From: Psoroptes ovis
Taxonomy: Eukaryota > Arthropoda > Arachnida > Sarcoptiformes > Psoroptidae
NCBI GenBank assembly: GCA_002943765.1
Contig: PQWQ01000001.1
Location: forward strand, 682,001-746,000
Direction of reading: 5' to 3'
Length of the DNA: 64,000 nt
The notes below the pieces were generated by a model. It worked only from the letters and a program-made list of their open reading frames with translations. It was not told the DNA's origin and made no database searches. A program made the translations under genes and the position numbers. Numbering within the stretch: position 1 is the first letter of the stretch; each line of letters opens with the position of its first letter. Shown piece after piece: positions 1 to 10,585 of the stretch.

Positions 1-2184
1 TAACATATTACGAACAAAACGAATCCATTTTGTATATATGAATGTGTTTGAATTACGTAAATTATTTTTTTATTTTCTTCAAAAATTTTATTAATATTTC
101 TAATTATAAACTATTAAATAGTGAAGAAATATGAACCAACGAACGAATAATGATGATGATGAACTTGATTATCAAAATGAATACACAAATAAATAAATAT
201 GTATGTATGCCACAGTCATGCATACATTTGCATATATCAAATGTGAAGCATATATGCAACCGGATCTGGCGTCCGACCGTCCGACTATCCGCTGACCACC
301 GTTGCTCAACTTGCCATTTCAAATGAGCCAGCTAGTCAGCCAGCCAATCGGCCAACCACCTTGTAACATTTGATTTTTGATTTCATTTCATTTGAAGGGA
401 AAAATGATAAATCTAAATATAATTAAATCTGTGAAATAACAGATGTGATCCGGTCATCATCATCATCATCATTATCATCATTATTTCAAAGGTTGTTGTT
501 TTTTTGCAATCGAAATGATAATGATTACTGGTATATTTTGGAAAAAAATGATGATGATAAATCTTTTGTTTTTTTACTAATGATAATCATAATTATTCAA
601 ACAAAAAACAAGTAAAATAATATTAATTTATCATTCGTACAATTTGAAATATATTTGCATTCAAAATCCAAAACAATGACAAGTACAAGGCTCGAATAAA
701 TTTCAAATGATGAATTTCTGTGAGTCAAAAACTGCTAAATCATCTCTCTTAAGATTACAAAATAATGTTTTTTTTAATACAAACGACGATATCAGCGGTG
801 TTAGTGTTGGCCAATGATAGATAATCATTGTTTAATTAATTCTTTATTTTTGTTTCAAATCATTTCAATTGTTTTTTTTTTGTTTATTATGAGGCTATGT
901 TTTATATTTCAATTTATTTTGTTTTACTTTGTTTAAAATTAAAATTGAAACAAAATACAAAATAAGAAACTTGAGAATGACAAATCATTTTCATTTTGTT
1001 TCAATTCAATCTATAGTCTCTTCAATTATTCAATTAATCTTTGGAAAATTTTTCGCTAAGATCTTTGTACAACAACAATTTTACCTTGACATATTATATT
1101 AAGTAATAATATTGTAATCATCTTAGATATGTGACATTGTTTCAAGTCATCATCAACAGATTAATTTTCAATCAACAGCAGCGATGATGAAGCATCCAAT
1201 GTTGTTCAATGTTTTTTTATTTTTCATAAATAAAAATAAACACAAGAAATTAGGTTTCATTTTGCTTGAAATTTATCGATTTTTAATTCGTAATCACTTG
1301 ATGATATAAAATACTGTCAATGTAAATTGAGTCAAAGAGAAAATTGAATTTGGAAAATTAAATTGTATAAATATTAATGGTCAGTATTTCATGAGAAATA
1401 ATCATTATCATCATCATCATCATCATCATTATTCAATCGTAATCATTTTAATCATTCAATATATTTCATCATTTTGCTGCTATTATTATTATTATTATTA
1501 TTAGCACATTGAGCCAATTGAATTGATTATGAAAAAATTGCTACAATTTTAAAAAAATATTTTTTTTACACACTTGGAATGATGACATTCATGTTATTTT
1601 GTGATTTGATAATTTTTAGTTTTAATTTTAAATAGAAATTACAACATAGAAATCTCACAAATGTCAGGGAACGAGTTGAAGATTGTAATTTTATTTGTAA
1701 TAATAATCATTTATTGTGTAAATCAGTAACAAACAATACAAATTATTCATGATTATTCATATCATAAATGTCATGAATAATCATTAATGTGTATAACAAT
1801 TGGATGATCAACATTTATTCATATTCATGGCACTTCAATTTAATTTCTACAATTTCAAACTTCCGATTAAATTGAAACAAGGAACAAACAAACAATGAAA
1901 AAGGAATTTTAATTGTATATATGTGATAAACAATCATCTGAAATCATTGGTCAATTTTTCGATTGAAACAATTGTCTTGAGAAAATTATGAAAATTCATA
2001 ATTATAACTTGTTATTTCAATTTTCTCAAAAAATGATTTGTATTATTATATGATAATTTCTTCGGAAATATATTTTTTTTTTTTGGCATTTCAATCATTT
2101 TCAACAATCCGAGATTAATTGTAATGTATAATGCAGTCAAATACACTTATATGCCAACACAAACACTAATACCAACACACACAC

Positions 2185-2214
2185 AAGATTAACACCACTA
2201 CTGGTGTTAATCTT
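2185..2214. repeat. Perfect 13-bp inverted repeat (hairpin)
   Basis: AAGATTAACACCA at 2185-2197 is matched exactly by its reverse complement at 2202-2214 around a four-base loop (CTAC). Pairing continues outward with one bulged base. There is no adjacent gene whose 3' end it would mark. It could be a tiny foldback element or a hairpin RNA seed; the function is unknown. Confidence 0.8.
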
Positions 2215-3472
2215 TGTGAAATGTAATAAAAATTTCTTGAATTTTAATTCCAAGAAATGCAAAAAAAAATATTACCTGGGCAAGAAAACTCGAAGAAAAA
2301 TTGTCGAAGAAATTGGCCAGAAAAAAATCGAGGAAAAAAATGTTTGAATAAAACCCGTTTACCTCGAAGATAATAATAATAATAATGGTAATCCCTACAG
2401 ATAAGGATGATGATAATAATAATAAAAATAATGATTCGTGATGATGATAATCCATTGTTTACCTGAAAAATTGGTAAACAATTTCAAATAAATAAATGAA
2501 TGAATAAAAGGCTAAATGGCTGGCTAAATGAATGAGAGAAAAACCTGAATTTTTTTTTGGCCAAAAAAAAAATTCCAAAGAATTATTCATTTTTTCTTGT
2601 CCATGAATAGGCATAAACAACAGCAGCAAACACCAACAACAACAACAACAGAACCTTTTTTCGATAAACTGATCTTATTGATCGATCTATCATTGATTTA
2701 TTATTAAATTGATAAATGAATGAATGAGTGAAAACGGCTTAAATTTTTAATAATTTTGAAATTGCATTGAATTGAAATGATGAACAGCTAAAAATCTGGT
2801 ATTTTCGATGCTTAAAATATGAACATTAAAGGATGCTTACAATGCTTGCGCAGCCTTTGCTTCACTCACTCATTTACCGATCCTCACCATTTTATCCTCA
2901 TCACCATCTCTTTATCATAATCGGGTAAATGAAAAATTAAAATAAATAAATAACCTCATTTCATCTGAGAGTGCCACAACAACAACTATTTTAAATTCCA
3001 CATACAAACACTCATATACTGACTCAAGAACATCGCCATACATGTTTTTTCTGTTTGTTTGGTTGATGTTTATATCCCCATTGATGGTAATAATAATAAT
3101 AATGATTATCAGTGTCTGTAGGTCAACCATCAACCATCAAAATATTGTTGGATGCGCTTGTATACGAGTAACATTCAAATAAACAAACTCAAACGCACAC
3201 ACAAAGTCATCAGTTTTAACCCATTCATCTGCATTGAGCATCCAGTTTTTCGACTCTTTACCATCTTCATCTCTCTCCAGTTTGCACATAATCATTCATG
3301 TATCATCATCGTTAAATTGATGATGATACAAAATACCTTCATACAAACAGATGATAATTCAAACGATTTTGTTTTGATTTAAATATAATCGTTTCAATTA
3401 AATAACAAATACAAGGACTTTGTTGCCGTTTATTTTTCAATTTACACTGATAATTTCAAAACAATGTCCAAT

Positions 3473-3476
<4 letters not shown>

Positions 3477-3505
<29 letters not shown>
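3477..3505. repeat. AC dinucleotide microsatellite
   Basis: About 14 uninterrupted AC units, followed some 45 bases later by a GAT run (about 3549-3574). It is a likely polymorphic marker and has no coding content. Confidence 0.9.
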
Positions 3506-3507
<2 letters not shown>

Positions 3508-3943
3508 ACTAATCTAGATTTTGACAATGATAATGATAATGGTGATTACGATGATGATGATGATGATGATGATGGCAGAGTGAAGATGATTACGATGACA
3601 ACAACGATAGCGGCGATGATGACCATCAAATTTGATCGTGGTCATAAGAAGATGAGGAGAAATTGGTGAGGAGAAATGAAATCAAAAAAGAAGTTCAAAG
3701 TTCCTTTTCGATTGAAATGAAACTGATTGAAATTAATTTAAATTTAATTCAAATATTTTTAAATTTTCAAATATATTTTCCCCTCACCATCATTGATAAT
3801 GACAAGAAAGCGGGACAAATTTTTTGTACAATTTAATTTGATAACTGGTGATTTAAGATATTAATTTTCGATTTAAAATCATCATTTGATTATGGATTGA
3901 ACCATGGAAAATTGAATTTTCGAGAAAAACATTGAACGAAATA

Positions 3944-4100
3944 TTTTGATAAAGATAAATCAAAGATAATTGAAACAATAATTGAAATAATAAAGTCGAA
4001 ATAGTCGTGTGAACAACAACAAAATCTAAATTTAATTTTTTTTCTTTAATTTTTTTTTTTTCTTTTTTTTTCTTAATTATATTATTAAAATTAATTGTTT
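3944..4100 (+). promoter_or_regulatory. Retrotransposon 5' leader
   Basis: This is the sequence between the left duplication and the first ATG of ORF1. It contains a long T tract interrupted by C (about 4036-4074). Elements of this class usually carry an internal promoter here, but no motif was recognised. The leader is short, so slight 5' truncation cannot be excluded. Confidence 0.5.
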
Positions 4101-5174
4101 ATGATAATCGTTGAATTTGGAGATATTGATAAAATGACAACCGATTTTCAAAAAAAATGTTTATTAGCCCGAGAATGGGTTGAATTTCTTGATAAATTAA
4201 CAAATTTGCATGGCAATACTGGTATTTCAAATTATCGTAAAGATTTGGCTAATTGTGCAACGTTTATCAATGAATTGGTATTTTCAGCTAAAGCTGAAAT
4301 TGAATTGATGAAACAAGACAAATGTAAAGCTAGCCCATCTGAATCTTACGCACAAATTGCAAACAATATTATTGATAAATCTAAAACAGATAAGAAAGCA
4401 GAACATTTTTGTATTATTGAACCAGATGAAAATAATCATATCGTTGATTCCAACCAAACAATTTCTTGCTTAAAAGCTATTGTATCGAATAAAAAACTTG
4501 CAGAATGTGGAATCAAAGTTAAAAAACCTATTCCAATTAGAAATAAAAAAGCTATTATCAAATGTGAATCAAAAACTGATTGTTTAAATCTTACAAAATT
4601 GATTAATGAGTCAAAGTGTGGTATTAAGGCAAAAACACCAGAAAAGAAAAATCCTCGCATTCAAATTCTTGGTATTGAGAAAGATATTGTTGATTCTGAT
4701 ATTGTAAATTTTATTACTGCGCAAAATGATGAGATAAAGGAATTGTTGAATCGTGAAGATCAAGGCATGAAATTAGTTTTCTCTAAAGCTGATCGTGTTG
4801 GAACAAAATTTGTTATTCTAGAAGTTTCGCCGCAATTGTGGCAATTATGTACCAAACTTGGAAGAATTTTCATTGGTTATAATTGTTGTGTTGTCAAAAA
4901 TAAAATATCGATCAGGCATTGTAATAAATGTTTAAGATTCGGTCATATTGAAAGATTTTGTTCAAATCAACCAGTTTGTGTCAAGTGCTTTCTTAATCAT
5001 CCTACAAATCAATGTGATAAAACTAATATCAAACCATCTTGTTATAATTGCACATGGTGGAATAATAATAAACAAAAACAAGTCAACGTTGAACATTCTA
5101 CTTTTGATAGAAAATGCCCACAATATATTGCTACCGTAGAAAAATCATCAAAATACATTGACTATGGATATTAA
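4101..5174 (+). CDS. Retrotransposon ORF1, gag-like zinc-knuckle protein
   Basis: This is a 357-residue nucleic-acid chaperone type protein that would coat the element RNA. The frame is open from a TTG at 4095, but the first ATG is at 4101; a second ATG at 4134 is also possible. The C-terminal third carries three zinc knuckles. The first is C-x2-C-x4-H-x4-C (CNKCLRFGHIERFC), the second is C-x2-C-x3-H-x4-C (CVKCFLNHPTNQC), and the third is a longer C-x2-C...H-x6-C ending in RKCPQY. The Lys-rich middle (about residues 130-250) lies where other ORF1 proteins have an RNA-recognition-like fold, but I cannot confirm that by eye. Its stop overlaps the ORF2 start region. Confidence 0.93.
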   Translation: MIIVEFGDIDKMTTDFQKKCLLAREWVEFLDKLTNLHGNTGISNYRKDLANCATFINELVFSAKAEIELMKQDKCKASPSESYAQIANNIIDKSKTDKKAEHFCIIEPDENNHIVDSNQTISCLKAIVSNKKLAECGIKVKKPIPIRNKKAIIKCESKTDCLNLTKLINESKCGIKAKTPEKKNPRIQILGIEKDIVDSDIVNFITAQNDEIKELLNREDQGMKLVFSKADRVGTKFVILEVSPQLWQLCTKLGRIFIGYNCCVVKNKISIRHCNKCLRFGHIERFCSNQPVCVKCFLNHPTNQCDKTNIKPSCYNCTWWNNNKQKQVNVEHSTFDRKCPQYIATVEKSSKYIDYGY

Positions 5175-8100
5175 TGAATCAGTCAGGAAAATTTCATTAA
5201 AGGTATTACAGCAGAATGTTCAGCGTAGTGTTGCATCTTCACAAAATTTAATTTTGAATGCCAATACTGTCCAATCAACAATTTTTTGTATTCAAGAGCC
5301 AAATTATTCAGATGGTAAAGTTAATGGTTTTGATGGTTACAATGTTGTTCATCATTTGATATCACCAAAAAGTGCAATTATTTATAAAAATATTGATTTA
5401 ATTGTTCTACGAAAGTATTTATCATCTAACTGTGTTTGCGTAATGATAAATTGTTCTATTCCAATTATACTTTGTTCTGTTTATTTCTCATTCAATGATG
5501 GTAATGATCAGTTTACTCAAGATTTATCAGTATTAGAAAATATTATAAATGATTATATAACATATCCTATTGTTATATCAGGAGATTTTAATGCTCATCA
5601 TATGGTATGGGGCAGTGAATATAACAATTATCGTGGTGAACTTGTCATAGATTTGATAACCAGAAATAATATGATTATAATGAATGATGGAGCACCAACG
5701 TTTATTAATTTACGAAATCAAATTAGTCATATTGATTTGACATGTGTAAATAATATTGCCAATTCAATAACTAAGAATTGGGCAGTTTTGAATCTTGAAT
5801 CAGCATCTGATCATCGATTGATTTCATTTGATCTCACGACAACTGCGATATTTTCACCTGAATCAATAACACGAATATTTGTTACAAAAAATATAAATTG
5901 GTCTCAATTCATTAATGATATCAAAAAATGGATCCCTTCTATTAAAAGAAAAATTGAATGTTCTTTTGATATTGTTCAAATGGATAATACAATAACATGC
6001 TTGATGAATAATTTGAAAGAATCATGTAAAAAATTTTTGCCAAGAATAACAACTAAATCTCATTCATTTATGCCACTTGAATTAAGAAATTTGCATAAGA
6101 TTTTAAACAATTTACGACGACGATTCCAGCGACAAAAATGTCAAAATGCACGAGATGCTTGGCATGTACGATATATTGAATGTTTGAAACAATATAAATT
6201 CAAACTACTAGAATATAGAAAGAAAATGTGTCGTGAATTTTTCACTAAGCAAAATGGCAATACTATCTGGAAACAAGTTTATAAATATTGTAAACCTTCA
6301 TCATTAAATAAAGAATTGACCACAATAGTTGATGATTCTGGCCAATGGACAACTAATGTACGTGAAACAGCTGACTTATTATTGAATAAATTTTTCCCAG
6401 AATCTACTGATATTTCATCAGATGAAGAAATTGAAAATTGTGATTCATTTGAAATTGTCAACGATCCTCCTTTCACCTTGAATGAAGTTGATCATGCTAT
6501 TAATTCTGAATCTGATTCAAAAGCACCTGGAGAAGATGGTATTTCAGCAAATATTATTAAGACAGTTCATAAAACATTTCCAGATTTATTTGCTGGTATT
6601 TTTAATCAATGCTTTAATCTTGGACTTTTTCCAACTTGTTGGAAAGTATCAATAGTAAAAATTATACCGAAATCATCAAGTGTTAACAATTATAAAAATT
6701 ATCGGCCCATTTCTCTTTTAGCAGTTCTTGGGAAAATTTATGAATCTCTTTTGACCAAAAGATTAGCTCATTTTATTTATTCACATAAATTATTGTCTTC
6801 ATCACAATTTGGTTTTGTTCCACAAAAATCTTCTGTTGATGCATTGATGTGTATAGTTGAAAAAATGAAATGTACACTAAATGAAAAAAGATTTGGCATA
6901 TTTGTTTCTTTGGACATATCAGCAGCTTTTGATTCTGTTTGTTTCCATCTGATCAGGAAGAAACTAAGAAAAATTAATATTCCATTCAATTTATATAATT
7001 CATTTGCTGATTATTTGAAAAATCGTAGGGCTAAACTACCTATTCAAAATTATTGTGCAAGCAAATCTTTGACCCGTGGCTGCCCACAAGGAGGCAAGTC
7101 ATCTCCATTACTATGGAATGTATTTGTCAATGATATTTTCGATATATTTTTGCCTAATGGTTGTCATCTTCAAGCATTTGCTGATGATTTCATTTTGTAT
7201 TGTGATCATCGTGATTTGGAAATTTGTGCTGCTCGTATATCTATCGCATTAAATATGATAAACACATGGGCAATAGAAAATTGTCTTTCATTCAATCAAT
7301 CAAAGACGATTGCAATGTTGGTGACTCGTCGTCGTAAAGTCGTAATGCCTAATATTTACTTCAAAAACTCGTTGATTCCATTTGTAAAGAAATTAAAATA
7401 TCTAGGGGTAGTTTTGGATTCAAAACTTGCTTGGAATGATCACATGAAATATATCAAATCAAAAGCATTTTCTATTTATAATTTATTGAAGAAAAAGTTT
7501 GGCTCTAATTGGGGGTTGAATTATGAAATTTTACGTTTAATTTATTTGAATGCAATCGAACCAATACTTACGTATGCATGCCCGGTTTGGCATTATTCAA
7601 TGGAGAAAAATATTTGCAAATCTGTTCTCATGTTTACACAAAGAACTTTTGTTCTTTCGATGATTAAAGGATATCGTACGATTTCTACGCAAGCTGCATT
7701 GGTAATTGCGAATATTGTTCCGATTAATATTAGAATCACTTATCTATCAAACTTATATCGGATCAAGCATTCGCTTTATGTACAGAATATATCTGATTAT
7801 TCATTTCAACTGCCAATATCATGTGATGAATATTTTCATCCATCAACAGATTTCAATTACATTGTTGATAACTGTGATTTAGATCATGATTTTCATATTT
7901 ATACGGATGGTTCGAAAATCAATGGGCATGTTGGATGTGCTGCTGTTATATTCTTACCGAATTCAAACAATGTTGTTGATATATTAAAATTTCGGTTAAA
8001 TGATTATTGTTCAGTATATCAAGCCGAACTTTTCGCCATATGGAAGGCGTTGGAATGGATAAAAATGAAAAATTGTTCTGCTAAAATATTCACCGATTCT

Positions 8101-8706
8101 TATTCTTCACTTTCATCATGCTGTTCATCACTTAAAAATGATTACTTGGTCCATAAAATTCAAACGTACTTGATGACTGTACATACATGTATGTCATGGG
8201 TGCCATCACACTCAGGCATCAAAAATAATGAATTGGCTGATCATTATGCAAAAGAATCAACCTCAGTCGCGGAGGTCTCATATGACAATTGTTCGCTATC
8301 ATTGGCTAGGTCTGTCTTGAGTAACATTGCGTATTTTGAATGGGATAGCGAATGGAGATTGTCTGCTGTTGGTTCTACCACCAGGCAATTCTTTCCATCC
8401 GTCTATGACCGTTTGAATAGCAACCTTGCGCCTTGCCATGTTCTCACTCAATTTTTGAGTGGGCATGGCAGGTTCAAGGGTTACTTGAGCAGATTTGCCC
8501 TTGGTGATGCGAGGTGTTTCTGTGGACATCCATGGCAAGATGGTATTCATCTTGTTATGGATTGTCCACGATTCATCAAAGAAAGAAACTCGTTGGAGAC
8601 AACAATACAACGACATTTGTCAACAAGTGTCGTTGAGGTTGTCTCCAACGATTTCTCTTTGCAATTGCTTACGGGACTTCTGCGGCTGATATATAGAAAT
8701 TTGTAA
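5164..8706 (+). CDS. Retrotransposon ORF2: endonuclease, reverse transcriptase, RNase H
   Basis: This 1180-residue polyprotein carries out target-primed reverse transcription. The frame is open from a TTG at 5158, but the first ATG is 5164, which overlaps the ORF1 stop by 11 bases in a different frame. The N-terminal AP-like endonuclease has QEPN, GDFNAHH (about residue 140) and SDHR (215-218). The reverse transcriptase has SLDISAAFDS (Asp584), a GCPQGGKSSPL block and FADD (672-675). The RNase H domain has TDGSK (Asp915), QAEL (Glu955), TDSY (Asp978) and a late HSG...NELAD segment. The C terminus has a CFCGH...HLVMDC zinc motif near residue 1119. All catalytic residues are present and there is no frameshift or stop. 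Confidence 0.97.
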   Translation: MDINESVRKISLKVLQQNVQRSVASSQNLILNANTVQSTIFCIQEPNYSDGKVNGFDGYNVVHHLISPKSAIIYKNIDLIVLRKYLSSNCVCVMINCSIPIILCSVYFSFNDGNDQFTQDLSVLENIINDYITYPIVISGDFNAHHMVWGSEYNNYRGELVIDLITRNNMIIMNDGAPTFINLRNQISHIDLTCVNNIANSITKNWAVLNLESASDHRLISFDLTTTAIFSPESITRIFVTKNINWSQFINDIKKWIPSIKRKIECSFDIVQMDNTITCLMNNLKESCKKFLPRITTKSHSFMPLELRNLHKILNNLRRRFQRQKCQNARDAWHVRYIECLKQYKFKLLEYRKKMCREFFTKQNGNTIWKQVYKYCKPSSLNKELTTIVDDSGQWTTNVRETADLLLNKFFPESTDISSDEEIENCDSFEIVNDPPFTLNEVDHAINSESDSKAPGEDGISANIIKTVHKTFPDLFAGIFNQCFNLGLFPTCWKVSIVKIIPKSSSVNNYKNYRPISLLAVLGKIYESLLTKRLAHFIYSHKLLSSSQFGFVPQKSSVDALMCIVEKMKCTLNEKRFGIFVSLDISAAFDSVCFHLIRKKLRKINIPFNLYNSFADYLKNRRAKLPIQNYCASKSLTRGCPQGGKSSPLLWNVFVNDIFDIFLPNGCHLQAFADDFILYCDHRDLEICAARISIALNMINTWAIENCLSFNQSKTIAMLVTRRRKVVMPNIYFKNSLIPFVKKLKYLGVVLDSKLAWNDHMKYIKSKAFSIYNLLKKKFGSNWGLNYEILRLIYLNAIEPILTYACPVWHYSMEKNICKSVLMFTQRTFVLSMIKGYRTISTQAALVIANIVPINIRITYLSNLYRIKHSLYVQNISDYSFQLPISCDEYFHPSTDFNYIVDNCDLDHDFHIYTDGSKINGHVGCAAVIFLPNSNNVVDILKFRLNDYCSVYQAELFAIWKALEWIKMKNCSAKIFTDSYSSLSSCCSSLKNDYLVHKIQTYLMTVHTCMSWVPSHSGIKNNELADHYAKESTSVAEVSYDNCSLSLARSVLSNIAYFEWDSEWRLSAVGSTTRQFFPSVYDRLNSNLAPCHVLTQFLSGHGRFKGYLSRFALGDARCFCGHPWQDGIHLVMDCPRFIKERNSLETTIQRHLSTSVVEVVSNDFSLQLLTGLLRLIYRNL

Positions 8707-8723
8707 AAAAAAAAAAATTAAAC

Positions 8724-8748
8724 ACCTTTATACCGAAGGAATAAAGGT
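8724..8748 (+). other. Retrotransposon 3' UTR hairpin
   Basis: ACCTTTAT (8724-8731) pairs perfectly with ATAAAGGT (8741-8748) around a nine-base loop (8732-8740). The right arm overlaps the AATAAA at 8740-8745. In related elements a 3' stem-loop is the recognition site for the element's own reverse transcriptase; that role here is inferred. Confidence 0.7.
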
Positions 8749-10553
8749 TTAAGAAAGTGTCAATTAAAAAAAAAAAAAAAAAATTGAACGAAATAAACCG
8801 TTCAATTTTCATGTATTTACATTTATTTATTTGGAACATTGAAACATCGTGAAGAAACTTGATTCAAAAACCAAGACAAAAAATGATGGCAAAAAATGAA
8901 TCAATTCCATCAATTCGAACACAATAGACTTGTGCAACTAATTTAGATTCACCATTTTTGGTGAATTCCAGAAGAAACATTCCTTCCATTCATTCATCGA
9001 TTGGTTGATTGATTGAATAATTGAACAATATGTCCAATTATTGGAAGGGAATGTAGGTGATAATTGATTGAAATTTTCACTTTTTTCAATGATTTTTTTT
9101 TTCGAAAGATTTCAATTCAATTCATATCAATTAATTATGGAATGTATATTATGTAATTCTATTTGAAAATTGAAATGAAAATTTCAATTTCATATTAATT
9201 TTGTTTTCGGCTTGATTTAATGAACTCGTATTTCGTATTATAAATCATTATTTTATTTAGTTTCATCAAAATCATGGAAAATGAAAACAATTTGAAACAA
9301 TAGAAATTGTATTCATTTTTTGTTTTTGCTTTTCGTTGATCTCATTCAAAATTTCAACAAAACAATAATGATTTCAATACTATTCAACAACATACACAGA
9401 CACACACAAACATAAACATAAGTCATGACAAATTGATTTGACACAATGGAAAATATCGTGTATATTCATACAAATAATTTACATACAATTCATTCATTCA
9501 TTTAAATATTATAATTCATATTCATGAATTTATTATGTAATGGAAATGAGGATTTTCTTTTAAAACATTGTTTGCAATGTATGGTACTACTTGATCGCTG
9601 CCGTATTTGATTGTTGTAAAATTGATTGACTGATATTTAATTTTCATTTGTTTGTAACACGAAGAAGAAAACAAATGGTCAAATTACAAATTCGCAAGAT
9701 TTTGAGATAATTACAATTATTACAAAATTTAAGATTATTATCATTACAAAATAAAATAAAATAACTTACAGGAATTATTCTTTTGTGGAAGAAATTGTAA
9801 GATTATAAATTACAGATTTATTATTATTTAATGAAATTGTGAAGTATGAAATGAGAATCAGTTGTTTTTCTATGAGAAAAATTTTAATTTGAAATTTTCA
9901 AAAAAAAAAAAATGTCCGATTATTATTATTATTATTATTATTTTTTTTTTTTTTTTTTTGAAAATTCATTCGTGATGATTTGTTTTGTGCTGTTGTGGCA
10001 ATGAATGGCACAAGAAATGAGATGTGATTTGCGATGTGATCAGATAACAACAAAAAGCCAGAAATTTAAAAATTTGAAAAGGTGAAAGTTAATTGTATTT
10101 GTTCACAATTCATTTCATTTCAAATTCATTAATTATAAACAAATTATGACGTTCATTTGTGTTTTTGATAAAAAATTTTTTCAGAAAAAAATTAAAATTT
10201 AAATACTTTGACACATGGTGAACATGAAATTCGTTTTGAACTTTATCATAAATATATGACAAATGCATTTGTACAACAAAACAAACAAAACGAAAACGAA
10301 ACAAAACAATTTTCAAATCATTGTAGATTCAGAAACAAATGAAATCATTTGAATTGAAGAAAAAAAATCTGATGAGAAAAATAAATATCATTAATTATTG
10401 TAATAATGAATGAATGAATAAATAAATAAAACTAAATTAGTTGTTGATGAATTATATGAATCGTTGTTGGTATTATATGCTCTTCAATATGCTTTCATAT
10501 ATTATATAATGATCATAATATGAGATATTTGAGGTGAAATCAAGTTAAAAACC

Positions 10554-10585
<32 letters not shown>

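Larger units (their letters stand above)
1..3930. other. Intergenic, simple-sequence rich
   Basis: I found no gene here on either strand. Open frames are short and made of low-complexity codons (runs of Ile, His or Asn from ATT/CAT/AAT repeats). It holds CAT/ATG trinucleotide runs (about 460-480, 1400-1430, 3549-3574), an AC dinucleotide run and a perfect hairpin at 2185-2214, the last two listed separately. Confidence 0.6.
3931..8795 (+). mobile_element. Complete non-LTR retrotransposon (I/R1 group) with target site duplication
   Basis: The element body is about 3944-8782. It is bounded by a 13-bp direct repeat, ATTGAACGAAATA, at 3931-3943 and 8783-8795. In order it has a T-rich 5' leader (about 3944-4100), a gag-like ORF1 with three zinc knuckles, an ORF2 with endonuclease, reverse transcriptase and RNase H, a short 3' UTR with a hairpin and an AATAAA (8740-8745), and a 17-A tail (8766-8782). 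An AP-type endonuclease together with a C-terminal RNase H and a terminal CCHC-like motif places it in the I/R1/LOA assemblage; R1-like features are a guess without a tree. Both ORFs are open and the duplication is perfect, so the insertion is recent and the copy may be active. Confidence 0.95.
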
